Shown here one piece after another: positions 40,389 through 48,133 of a DNA stretch of 64,000 nt (the first letter of the stretch is position 1; each line of letters starts with the position of its first letter). The notes under the pieces are model-generated. The model worked only from the letters and a program-made list of their open reading frames with translations, was not told where the DNA came from and did not search any database. Origin of the DNA: Adlercreutzia sp910585575 (GTDB lineage Bacteria; Actinomycetota; Coriobacteriia; Coriobacteriales; Eggerthellaceae); the NCBI RefSeq assembly GCF_951801035.1, contig NZ_CATOKT010000003.1; one strand, written 5' to 3'. The position numbers and the translations under genes were made by a program.

Positions 40389-42320
40389 ATGTACTATTCC
40401 AGCGGTAACTACGAAGCCTTCGCCCATCCCCTGAAGCCCGAAGGAGTAGAGAACAAGCAGGCCTATATCATTGGTTCGGGCCTGGCGGGCCTGACGGCGG
40501 CGTGCTATCTGGTGCGCGACGGCCAAATGCCCGGCGATCGCATTCACATTCTGGAGCGCGACCCACGCGCCGGCGGCGCCTGCGACGGCTGGGATTATAC
40601 CCAGCTGGGCTACACCATGCGCGGCGGCCGTGAGATGGACAACCATTTCGAGGTCATGTGGGACTTGTTCCGCGACATTCCCTCCATCGAGGATCCCGAC
40701 GTCAGCGTGCTCGATTACTACTACTGGCTGAACAAGCGCGACCCCAACTACTCGCTGTGCCGCGCCACGGTGAACCGCGGCCAGAACGCCCACACCGACA
40801 ACAAGTTCAACCTGTCTGACGCGGGCTGCATGGAAATTATGAAGCTGTTCTTCACGCCGGAAGAGGACCTGCAGGACAAGCTCATCACCGAGTACTTCTC
40901 CGACGAGGTGCTGAACTCGAATTTCTGGCTGTACTGGCGCACCATGTTCGCCTTCGAGAATTGGCACTCGGCGCTGGAGATGAAGCGCTACATTACCCGC
41001 TTCATTCACCATGTGGGCGGCCTGCCCGATTTCAGCGCCCTGCGCTTCACCCGCTACAACCAGTACGAGTCCATGATTCTGCCTATGGTGAACTACTTGG
41101 AGGCCCACGGGGTGGACTTCCAGTTCAACACTCACGTGCTGGATGTTAACTTCTCCTGCGACGACGCCAAGGGCGACAACCGCAAGATGGCCACCGATAT
41201 CACCCTGCGCCATGAGCCCTCGCCGGCGGCAGTGGACGCGGCCGAGGGCGTGCCGGCCTCCGATGCCGATGCGGCCGACAATGCCGCCCGCCAGGCGTCC
41301 ACGGAGACCATCGAGCTGACGGAGAACGACCTGGTGTTCATCACCCCGGGCAGCTGCGTGGCCCATTCTTCCTTCGGCGATCAGAACACGCCGGCGAAGT
41401 TCGCGCCGCAGCTGGTGCCGGGCGACGGCTGGGACTTGTGGAAGAAGATTGCCACGCAGAACGACGCCTTCGGTCATCCCGAGAAGTTCTGCAGCGACCC
41501 TGAGAAGAGCAACTGGGAGAGCGCCACGGTGACCACGCTCGATGACAAGGTGCTGCCCTATATCGAGGCCATCTGCCAGCGCGACCCGCTGTCGGGTGAT
41601 GTGGTCACGGGCGGCATCGTGTCGGTGAAGGATTCCAGCTGGCTTTTGTCCTGGACTATCAACCGTCAGCCCCAGTTCCGCGACCAGAAGCCCGGCACCG
41701 TGTGCGTGTGGGTGTACAGCCTGTTCACCGACGTGCCCGGTGACTACGTGAAGAAGCCCATGCGCGACTGCACCGGCAAGGAGATCTGCGAGGAGTGGCT
41801 GTACCACATCGGCGTGCCCGAGGAGCAAATTGCCGAGCTGGCGGAGCATAGCTGCAACACCGTGCCCTGCATGATGCCCTACATCACTGCCTTCTTCATG
41901 CCGCGAGCCGAGGGCGACCGCCCCGACGTGGTGCCCGAGGGCGCTGTGAACTTCGCCTTCATCGGCCAGTTCGCCGAAACGCCGCGCGACACCATCTTCA
42001 CCACCGAATACTCCATGCGCACCGGCATGGAGGCGGTCTACACGCTGCTCGACATCGACCGCGGCGTGCCCGAGGTGTGGGGGAGCGTCTACGATTTGCG
42101 TTGCCTGCTGAACGCCACGGTGCTGCTGCGCGACGGCAAGCCGGCTACGGACATGAACATGAGCTTGATGGAGAAGCTGATGCTGTCGAAGGGCCTGAAG
42201 GAGATTGAGGATACCGACATCTACGGCCTGCTGAAGGAATATGGCGTCATTCCCACCACTGACAAGAACGCTGACGTAAAGGGCCCCGCTACGGGTGCCG
42301 TGTGGCCTGGTATTCACTAG
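40389..42320 (+). CDS. Oleate hydratase
   Basis: The 643-residue flavoprotein matches oleate hydratase (fatty acid double-bond hydratase, EC 4.2.1.53), which hydrates oleic acid to 10-hydroxystearate and is common in gut bacteria as detoxification of unsaturated fatty acids. Visible signatures are the N-terminal dinucleotide fold IIGSGLAGLTAACYLVRDG (about 27-45), GACDGWDYTQLGYTMRGGREMDNHFE, YWRTMFAFENWHSALEMKRY and the C-terminal FIGQFAETPRDTIFTTEYSMRTG. An insertion of Asp/Ala-rich residues near 275-310 is the only unusual part. The ATG at 40389 follows GAGGAC. It is likely cytoplasmic or peripheral to the membrane. Confidence 0.96.
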   Translation: MYYSSGNYEAFAHPLKPEGVENKQAYIIGSGLAGLTAACYLVRDGQMPGDRIHILERDPRAGGACDGWDYTQLGYTMRGGREMDNHFEVMWDLFRDIPSIEDPDVSVLDYYYWLNKRDPNYSLCRATVNRGQNAHTDNKFNLSDAGCMEIMKLFFTPEEDLQDKLITEYFSDEVLNSNFWLYWRTMFAFENWHSALEMKRYITRFIHHVGGLPDFSALRFTRYNQYESMILPMVNYLEAHGVDFQFNTHVLDVNFSCDDAKGDNRKMATDITLRHEPSPAAVDAAEGVPASDADAADNAARQASTETIELTENDLVFITPGSCVAHSSFGDQNTPAKFAPQLVPGDGWDLWKKIATQNDAFGHPEKFCSDPEKSNWESATVTTLDDKVLPYIEAICQRDPLSGDVVTGGIVSVKDSSWLLSWTINRQPQFRDQKPGTVCVWVYSLFTDVPGDYVKKPMRDCTGKEICEEWLYHIGVPEEQIAELAEHSCNTVPCMMPYITAFFMPRAEGDRPDVVPEGAVNFAFIGQFAETPRDTIFTTEYSMRTGMEAVYTLLDIDRGVPEVWGSVYDLRCLLNATVLLRDGKPATDMNMSLMEKLMLSKGLKEIEDTDIYGLLKEYGVIPTTDKNADVKGPATGAVWPGIH

Positions 42321-42350
42321 AAGCCGTTAGCTGACAAACCGCATGCAACA

Positions 42351-42385
42351 ACGAGGCCCGCTCCAGGGGATGGAGCGGGCCTCGT
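42351..42385 (+). terminator. Terminator-like hairpin after oleate hydratase
   Basis: ACGAGGCCCGCTCCA (42351-42365) pairs perfectly with TGGAGCGGGCCTCGT (42371-42385). The 15-bp GC-rich stem lacks a T-run. Confidence 0.7.
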
Positions 42386-42532
42386 CGCCCTAGGGGATGG
42401 GTTTACTGCTTCTGCCTGCGCAATTCATCCATTCTTGGAAGGCGGTAAGGTGGCAGCTCTCTTTTCGGCAATCCTCGTGCTATGATGGCATACGCTGAGT
42501 GAGAGCATCAATCTACCTTCAAGGAGGCATTC

Positions 42533-43825
42533 ATGAGCGTCATCATCGATGTGTACGGGCGCGAGGTTCTTGATTCCCGCGGTAATCCCACCGTCGAAGT
42601 GGAAGTTGTGCTGGAGGACGGCTCCTTCGGCCGCGCGGCGGTGCCCTCGGGCGCTTCCACGGGCGCTTTCGAAGCCGTTGAGCTGCGCGATTGCGACAAG
42701 AATCGCTATCTGGGCAAGGGCACGCTCGACGCGGTGTCCCATGTGAATGGCGAAATTGCCGAGGCCCTGCTGGGCATCGAGGCCGAGGATCAGCGCCTGG
42801 TGGACCAGGTGATGATCGAGGCCGACGGCACCGACAACAAGGGCGCTTTCGGCGCCAACGCCATTCTGGGCGCTTCGCTGGCTGTGGCCCATGCCGCTGC
42901 CGAGGCGGCCGAGCTGCCGCTGTACAAGTACGTTGGCGGCGCCAATGCCCACGTGCTGCCCACCCCCATGATGAACATCCTCAATGGCGGTGTGCATGCC
43001 GACAACAACGTGGACTTCCAGGAGTTCATGATCATGCCCGTGGGCGCCCCCACCTTTGCGGAGGCCCTGCGCTGGTGCGCCGAGATCTACCATACCCTGA
43101 AGAAGGTCCTGCACGACGCTGGCCTTGGCGGTGGTGTGGGCGACGAGGGCGGCTTCGCGCCTAATCTGAAGACCAACGAGGAGCCCCTGGCCTATATTGT
43201 GGAGGCTTGCGAGAAGGCTGGTTACAAGCCGGGCACCGATATCCTGTTCGCCATGGATCCGGCTTCCACCGAGTTCTACAACGCCGAGACGGGTAAGTAC
43301 GTGTTGGCGGGCGAGGGCCGCGAGCTCACCTCCGACGAGATGGTGGATTACTGGGAGGCCCTGGTCAACAAGTATCCCATCGTGTCCATCGAGGACGGCA
43401 TGGCCGAGGAGGACTGGGATGGCTGGAAGAAGCTGACCGACCGCATCGGCGACCGCGTGCAGCTGGTGGGCGACGACCTGTTCGTGACCAATTCCAAGCG
43501 TCTGGCCAAGGGCATCGAGCTGGGCTGCGCCAACGCCATTCTCATCAAGGTGAACCAGATCGGCTCGCTGACCGAGACGCTCGAGGCCATCGAGATGGCC
43601 AAGCAGGCCGGCTACGCCTGCGTTATGAGCCACCGTTCCGGCGAGACCGAGGACGTGACCATTGCCGATCTGTCGGTGGCCTGCAATACCGGCCAGATCA
43701 AGACCGGTGCTCCCTGCCGAAGCGACCGCGTGGCCAAGTACAACCAGCTTATCCGCATTGAGGAGCAGCTGGACACCCAGGCCACCTACGCCGGCATGAA
43801 CGCCTTCTACAACATCAAGCGCTAA
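42533..43825 (+). CDS. eno: Enolase
   Basis: The 430-residue protein is a complete enolase, converting 2-phosphoglycerate to phosphoenolpyruvate. Hallmarks are REVLDSRGNPTVEVEV, VPSGASTGAFEAVELRD, GDEGGFAPNL, metal ligands in AMDPASTEF, SIEDGMAEEDW and VGDDLFVTN, the catalytic Lys in ILIKVNQIGSLTET, and the signature MSHRSGETEDVTIADLSVA. AAGGAGG precedes the ATG, a -10-like TATGAT lies at 42481-42486, and a T-tailed terminator follows. Codon use is typical of a highly expressed gene. Confidence 0.99.
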   Translation: MSVIIDVYGREVLDSRGNPTVEVEVVLEDGSFGRAAVPSGASTGAFEAVELRDCDKNRYLGKGTLDAVSHVNGEIAEALLGIEAEDQRLVDQVMIEADGTDNKGAFGANAILGASLAVAHAAAEAAELPLYKYVGGANAHVLPTPMMNILNGGVHADNNVDFQEFMIMPVGAPTFAEALRWCAEIYHTLKKVLHDAGLGGGVGDEGGFAPNLKTNEEPLAYIVEACEKAGYKPGTDILFAMDPASTEFYNAETGKYVLAGEGRELTSDEMVDYWEALVNKYPIVSIEDGMAEEDWDGWKKLTDRIGDRVQLVGDDLFVTNSKRLAKGIELGCANAILIKVNQIGSLTETLEAIEMAKQAGYACVMSHRSGETEDVTIADLSVACNTGQIKTGAPCRSDRVAKYNQLIRIEEQLDTQATYAGMNAFYNIKR

Positions 43826-43850
43826 ATTTACCGAAAGATATGCGCACGCA

Positions 43851-43879
43851 GGGGCGTCCCGCAAGGGGCGCCCCTTTTT
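43851..43879 (+). terminator. Terminator of eno
   Basis: GGGGCGTCCC (43851-43860) pairs with GGGGCGCCCC (43865-43874) with one G-T pair around a GCAA loop, followed by TTTTT. Confidence 0.88.
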
Positions 43880-43934
43880 GTATTGCAGCGGCGTTTGATG
43901 GAACATGACGGTTCGATAAAGCACTGCATATACA

Positions 43935-43948
43935 AGAACATTTGTTCT
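43935..43948. promoter_or_regulatory. LexA/SOS-box-like palindrome
   Basis: AGAACATTTGTTCT is a perfect palindrome of the form GAAC-N4-GTTC, the core of Gram-positive/actinobacterial LexA boxes. It sits in AT-rich sequence 167 bases upstream of the toxin start, with no start codon of its own close by. Chance occurrence is possible. Confidence 0.4.
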
Positions 43949-44079
43949 AATAACATGGTAATCTGTGGTTAGAAAGAATGGCTGGGGTTTCGTCCTCCTA
44001 ACTTCGCATCATGCCAAGGACAGCCGTGGGAGGCTGCCCGTATATGGATGGCGCTCCCTCCTTTCATAGTGTTGATGAA

Positions 44080-44095
44080 ATGAGTTATATCTCAT
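44080..44095. promoter_or_regulatory. Palindrome upstream of the toxin-antitoxin operon
   Basis: ATGAG-TTATAT-CTCAT lies 20 bases upstream of the toxin start. Type II toxin-antitoxin operons are usually repressed by the antitoxin binding a palindrome over the promoter, and this is the best candidate. Confidence 0.5.
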
Positions 44096-44114
44096 ACTAT
44101 GGGAAGGAGCACGA

Positions 44115-44471
44115 ATGAGATACGAGATTGAGCTGTACGAGACCGATCAGGGAAGCTGTCCTGTAAGCGACTTTCTAGGCGGCTTGCCTCCGAAACTGCG
44201 AAGAAAGACCACTACTTATCTTGAGGTTTTGGAGGAGGGAGGTCCCGATTTACGAGAGCCGTATACGAAGCCGCTTGGCAAAGGCATCTTTGAGCTGAGA
44301 TGCCAATGGGGCTCGGAAAGCGTCAGGCTCCTGTTCTTTTATTGTGGCAGCCGAGTAATAGTCGTAACGAATGGCTTTCTGAAGAAGACAAGGAAGACGC
44401 CGCTAAGAGAAATAAGACTGGCCGAGATGAGACGAGGCGATTATCTCAGGAGGTATGGTTATGAAGCTTAA
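44115..44471 (+). CDS. RelE/HigB-like toxin of a type II toxin-antitoxin pair
   Basis: The 118-residue basic protein matches the RelE/ParE superfamily group with phage Gp49-like/HigB sequences: YETDQGSCPVSDFLGGLPPKLRRKTTTYLEVL, EPYTKPLGKGIFELRCQWGSESVRLLFFY, and VTNGFLKKTRKTPLREIRLAEMRRGDYL with the basic C-terminal helix expected to contact mRNA or the ribosome. It overlaps the antitoxin start, and the toxin-first order is typical of HigBA. GGAAGGAG precedes the ATG. The module is notably AT-richer than the flanking genes, a sign of horizontal acquisition. Confidence 0.88.
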   Translation: MRYEIELYETDQGSCPVSDFLGGLPPKLRRKTTTYLEVLEEGGPDLREPYTKPLGKGIFELRCQWGSESVRLLFFYCGSRVIVVTNGFLKKTRKTPLREIRLAEMRRGDYLRRYGYEA

Positions 44472-44775
44472 ACAGTTTATTGAAGATCAGGAGCGCACCG
44501 ACTCAGAGTTTGCTGCGACTAAATACGAGTATCAGCCAGAAGCGGCTCTCATGCTTGCAATGGTGGAAGCTCGTCGCAGCCAAAACCTCACACAGCAAGA
44601 GCTGGCAGAGAGAACAGGCATTGCCCAGACGGAAATTAGTCGTATCGAGAGCGGTGCCCGTAATCCTTCAATTAAGGTGTTGCAGCGCCTTGCGGACGGG
44701 ATGGGCATGTATTTGCAGATTGCTTTCGTGCCAAAAGACGAGCGGGCTGTCGGAGACAGTGCAACGTGTGTGTAG
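44461..44775 (+). CDS. XRE-family antitoxin
   Basis: This 104-residue protein has an N-terminal region of about 35 residues and then a Cro/C1-type helix-turn-helix (MVEARRSQNLTQQELAERTGIAQTEISRIESGARNPSIKVLQRLADGMGMYLQI). It should neutralise the toxin and repress the operon. AGGAGG at 44448-44453 fits the ATG at 44461 better than the in-frame ATG at 44455. The start lies inside the toxin gene (11-base overlap), so the pair is translationally coupled. Confidence 0.9.
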   Translation: MKLKQFIEDQERTDSEFAATKYEYQPEAALMLAMVEARRSQNLTQQELAERTGIAQTEISRIESGARNPSIKVLQRLADGMGMYLQIAFVPKDERAVGDSATCV

Positions 44776-44833
44776 CGAAGGGAGTTCGTGATCGGCGGTC
44801 GTCACAAAAGGCGGCCGCCGATCAAGGTGATTT

Positions 44834-45955
44834 CTAGTCCGTCAAGCCCAATCCCTTGGCCACGTGGGCAATGAAGTCCTGCACGTTAGTGACAATGCCG
44901 CGACTGGCCAGGCTGCCACGGTCGACCAATTTGTTCACGGCGAACTCGGCCACGTCCACGCAGTAGAAGTACACGGGGCGCACGGTGCCGTCGGGCATCA
45001 CGCGGTAGGAAGGCGTCATGTTGCCCGTGGCAATGGTATGGAGCATAGTGGCCATGCAAATGACGGTGGTGGCTTTGCGAATGTGGGTGCGCATGACATC
45101 CTGGGCCTGATAGGCGTTGCCGAACACACCGGGCAGCGGGCCATCGTCGCGGATAGAGCCAGCGAGCACATAGGGAACGTGGTTCTTCTCCAGGCTGTAC
45201 ATGATGCCGTCGTGCACGCCTTCTTCGGCGATGAACTTGTCGATGGAACCCCAGTAGCGCACCCGGTTGATGGTGTCTAAGTGGTGGTAGTGTCCGTTGG
45301 GGCGGTTCTCCTGCGTGTCGATGTCCTGGCCCAGCGAGGTATGGAAGTAGGCTCCTTCCAGATCATGGGTGGCTAGGGCATTGCCAGCGAAGACGGCATC
45401 GACGTAGCCGGCATCGATAATTTTCGAGAAGGCTTCACGGGAGTAGCCGTTAAAGGTGAAGGCGGGTCCCATCACCCACACAATGGAGCCGTGCTCACGG
45501 TCGTGACGCAGCAGCTCGTACAGCTCGTCGTAATCGCGCGAAAAAGCGGTTTCGCGGGAGCGGCCTACACGGAAGGCGAAGTTGTCGTGACCTCCCGCTA
45601 CAGGGGCAATGCCCTTGTCGTTGCTGGGGCTCTTGAAGCCGTCGGTGTACACCAGGATGCCCTCTTCACCGTTTTCGGAGCGCCCGCAGGCAATAAGGTC
45701 GCCTTTTTTGATGTGGCGAAACTCGCGTACAAAAATGCGCTCGTTCTCTACCACGGCCACGCAGTCCATACGGCTGTCCTCGGCCAGCGTCCACTGGCCG
45801 TCAAGTTTCAGGTATTCCGGATAGATGGACATGGCGTGGTAGTCCAGAGGCGCCACGAAGTCTTTGGGTGCCGGCTCCAGGCGCACGTTGGGCGCGGCAG
45901 CCAAATGGGGAAGGTCGAAATTGGGCGGTGTGTAGGGGGTAACCTGAAAGCTCAT
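44834..45955 (-). CDS. TIGR00300-type protein, like the C-terminal domain of AgrE/ArgZ
   Basis: The 373-residue protein matches the LOR/SDH-related family (TIGR00300), found as the C-terminal half of cyanobacterial AgrE/ArgZ and as archaeal-type ornithine cyclodeaminases. Recognisable blocks are YVDAVFAGNALATHDLEGAYFHTSLGQDI, NGHYHHLDTINRVRYWGSI, GIMYSLEKNHVPYVLAGSIRDDGPLPGVF, ATMLHTIATGNMTPSY and CVDVAEFAVNKLVDRGSLASRGIVTNVQDF. AgrE/ArgZ N-termini are arginine dihydrolases, and none is present here. A role in arginine/ornithine/proline metabolism is inferred from the family. AGAAGG precedes the ATG at 45955. It is divergent from moeA. Confidence 0.8.
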   Translation of the reverse strand: MSFQVTPYTPPNFDLPHLAAAPNVRLEPAPKDFVAPLDYHAMSIYPEYLKLDGQWTLAEDSRMDCVAVVENERIFVREFRHIKKGDLIACGRSENGEEGILVYTDGFKSPSNDKGIAPVAGGHDNFAFRVGRSRETAFSRDYDELYELLRHDREHGSIVWVMGPAFTFNGYSREAFSKIIDAGYVDAVFAGNALATHDLEGAYFHTSLGQDIDTQENRPNGHYHHLDTINRVRYWGSIDKFIAEEGVHDGIMYSLEKNHVPYVLAGSIRDDGPLPGVFGNAYQAQDVMRTHIRKATTVICMATMLHTIATGNMTPSYRVMPDGTVRPVYFYCVDVAEFAVNKLVDRGSLASRGIVTNVQDFIAHVAKGLGLTD

Positions 45956-46036
45956 AGTCGGCCTTCTTTCCGTGAGGACGCGGGTGTTAGATTTCATTGT
46001 AGCAATGTCTTTCCCGCGCAAGCACGGCAGAGAGGG

Positions 46037-46064
46037 TTCTCAGATATTCTTGGATCGCTATAAT
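46037..46064 (+). promoter_or_regulatory. Promoter of the moeA-mogA genes
   Basis: TTCTCA (46037-46042) and a perfect TATAAT (46059-46064) are 16 bases apart, 81 bases upstream of the moeA start. Confidence 0.5.
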
Positions 46065-46145
46065 TGGGAAAACATCATGAGTGCCTGGAACCACGGGCAA
46101 GATTATTGCGGAGGGGCCGTTGGGCCATTCCAGAAGGGGGGACTT

Positions 46146-47402
46146 GTGAAAGAAATGATTCCGCTGGAGGAAGCGCGGGCGCTGGTGACGGGCGCTATGG
46201 CGACAATGCCCGTCGAGCGCGTGGGGCTTCTTGACGCGGTGGGCCGCGTTGTGGCTGAGGATCTGACGAGCGATATCGATGTGTCGCCCTTCGCCCATTC
46301 CGCCATGGACGGCTTTGCCGTGCACGGTGCCGACTTGGCCGGCGCGACTCCGGAAGCTCCCGTTTCGTTGCGCGTGATCGGCGAGATCGGCGCCGGCGAC
46401 GTGTTCGAGGGCGCCATCGCTCCTGGTGAGTGCGTGCGCATTATGACGGGCGCATGCCTGCCGGCCGACGCCGATGCCGTGGTGAAGTACGAAATCGTTG
46501 ATGTGGTGGAAGGCGATGGCAAGACGGGCTCGACCGTAGCCTTCGCGGCCCCTACCAAAGAGCGCTCCAATATTCGCGAGGCTGGCGAGGAAGCGCGTGC
46601 TGGTGAAGTGATCGTGCGGGCCGGCGAGGTGCTGGGCGATGCTGGCGTGGGTTTCTTGGCCGGCTGCGGCGTGCTGGAGGTGCCGGTGTACGCCCGTCCG
46701 CGCGTGGCTATCATCGCCACGGGCAGCGAGTTGGTGCCCCCCACCGAGGTGCCTGGTCCCGGTAAGATCCGCAACTCCAACAGCTACGCCATGGCTGCCT
46801 GCGCCCGCAGCGCCGGAGCCGAGGCCGTTATGCTGCCTATCGTGGAGGACACCTTCGAGGCTCTGCGCGATGCCGTGGCTGCGGCGGCGCGCGAGTACGA
46901 CTTCGTCGTGACCACGGGCGGTGCCGCCAACGGCGATTACGATTTCATCAAGCCGGTAGTGGCCGAGCTGGGCGAACTCAAGATGACCACGGTGAACATG
47001 CGCCCGGGGAAGGCTCAAACCTTCGGCTTGGTGGAGGGGACGCCGGTCTTCGGGCTGCCCGGCAACCCGGCGGCGGCCTATGTGGGCTTCCAGATGCTCA
47101 TCCGTCCGGCTCTGCGCACCATGCAGGGCTATACCTGCATGGACCATCCGGTGGTGAAGGCACGCTTGACCTCCGATGAGAAAAACAAGGATCCGCGCCG
47201 CATTTTCCTGCGCTCGGTGTTGACCCGCGCCGAGGACGGCACCTATGAGGTGACGCCGGCCCGCAACCAGAGCTCTGGGCTGTTCGGCGTTATCCAGAAG
47301 ACGAACAGCATGGCTATCATGCCCGATGGCACGGAGCCCCAGCCGGCGGGCTCCTGGGTGGACTGCATCCTTCTGGATGTGCCCGAGGAAGTGGCCCTGT
47401 AG
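46146..47402 (+). CDS. moeA: Molybdopterin molybdenumtransferase
   Basis: The 418-residue MoeA inserts molybdate into adenylylated molybdopterin. Motifs are SPFAHSAMDGFAV (about residues 45-57), GECVRIMTGACLPADADAVV, the MoCF-like block ATGSELVPP...GKIRNSNSYA, TTGGAANGDYDF (usual GGxSxGDxD) and MRPGKAQTFG...VFGLPGNPAAAYV, in the order of the four MoeA domains. GTG at 46146 follows GAAGGGGGG; the frame continues upstream but only across the promoter. It is followed by mogA. Molybdoenzymes of the DMSO reductase class are abundant in this family of anaerobes. Confidence 0.95.
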   Translation: MKEMIPLEEARALVTGAMATMPVERVGLLDAVGRVVAEDLTSDIDVSPFAHSAMDGFAVHGADLAGATPEAPVSLRVIGEIGAGDVFEGAIAPGECVRIMTGACLPADADAVVKYEIVDVVEGDGKTGSTVAFAAPTKERSNIREAGEEARAGEVIVRAGEVLGDAGVGFLAGCGVLEVPVYARPRVAIIATGSELVPPTEVPGPGKIRNSNSYAMAACARSAGAEAVMLPIVEDTFEALRDAVAAAAREYDFVVTTGGAANGDYDFIKPVVAELGELKMTTVNMRPGKAQTFGLVEGTPVFGLPGNPAAAYVGFQMLIRPALRTMQGYTCMDHPVVKARLTSDEKNKDPRRIFLRSVLTRAEDGTYEVTPARNQSSGLFGVIQKTNSMAIMPDGTEPQPAGSWVDCILLDVPEEVAL

Positions 47403-47510
47403 GGCACGGGGCCGAAAAGGCGCGGCGTGCAAAGCAGCAACCAGCGCCGAGGGAAGGCAACGGAATGATCGGCGCGCCGCAGCGCGCCGCCTTTAAGAGA
47501 AAGGCAGAGC

Positions 47511-47990
47511 ATGGCTGACACGCTCAAGTTCTACATTATCACCTGTTCCGATACGCGTTCGAAGGACACCGACGAGGCGGGACAGAAGCTGGAGGCGCTC
47601 ATTGCCGATCAGGGATGGGAATGCCTCGAGCGCATCGTGGAAACCGATGAGCGCCCCTTTATTGCGGGCGCGCTCATCAACGCCTGCGACAACACCGACG
47701 CGGACATTGTCATCACCTGCGGAGGCAGCGGACTTTCGCTGCGCGACGTCACCCCTGATGCCACGGCCGATGTGGCCGATCGCCTGGTGCCCGGCATTGC
47801 CGAGGCCATGCGTGCCCACAGCATGGCCATCACGCCGCGCGCCATGCTGTCCCGGGCGGTCTGCGCTCAGCGCGGTCGCACCCTCATCATCAACCTGCCC
47901 GGTTCCACGAAGGCGGCCACCGAGAACTGGGAGGGCATTGTCGAGGTGCTGCCCCACGCCGTGTCCATGATGGGCGGCGGCGGCCACTAG
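47511..47990 (+). CDS. MogA/MoaB-type molybdopterin adenylyltransferase
   Basis: The 159-residue single MoCF-domain protein has ITCSDTRSKDTDEAGQKL at the start and the signature TCGGSGLSLRDVTPDAT (about residues 73-89; usual GGTGLSPRDVTPEA). It ends with LIINLPGSTKAATENW. MogA activates molybdopterin by adenylylation before MoeA inserts molybdenum. MoaB has an identical fold, so the exact name is uncertain. It lies 108 bases after moeA on the same strand and probably shares its transcript. AAAGGCAG precedes the ATG. Confidence 0.92.
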   Translation: MADTLKFYIITCSDTRSKDTDEAGQKLEALIADQGWECLERIVETDERPFIAGALINACDNTDADIVITCGGSGLSLRDVTPDATADVADRLVPGIAEAMRAHSMAITPRAMLSRAVCAQRGRTLIINLPGSTKAATENWEGIVEVLPHAVSMMGGGGH

Positions 47991-48133
47991 GACGGTGCGC
48001 TTCGGCGTTATTTGGTTGTTCGAGCATCGAGGGGCGTCCACGGGCGCCCCTCGCGTTGTTCGGACTGTGGCAGTGGCCGCAAAGGGCTATACTGTCATCC
48101 GTGATAGAAACAGCGAGTCTGAGGTAGTGCGTT

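Noticed and set aside
40281..42317. Minus-strand 678-codon frame opposite oleate hydratase
   Set aside because: The plus strand encodes an unmistakable oleate hydratase. The antisense product is His/Gly/Val-rich with no family motif, and it would overlap the DMT promoter.
43950..44114. Possible remnant SOS gene between the LexA-like box and the toxin
   Set aside because: No frame of useful length or recognisable motif is found in the 165 bases, so I report only the palindrome.
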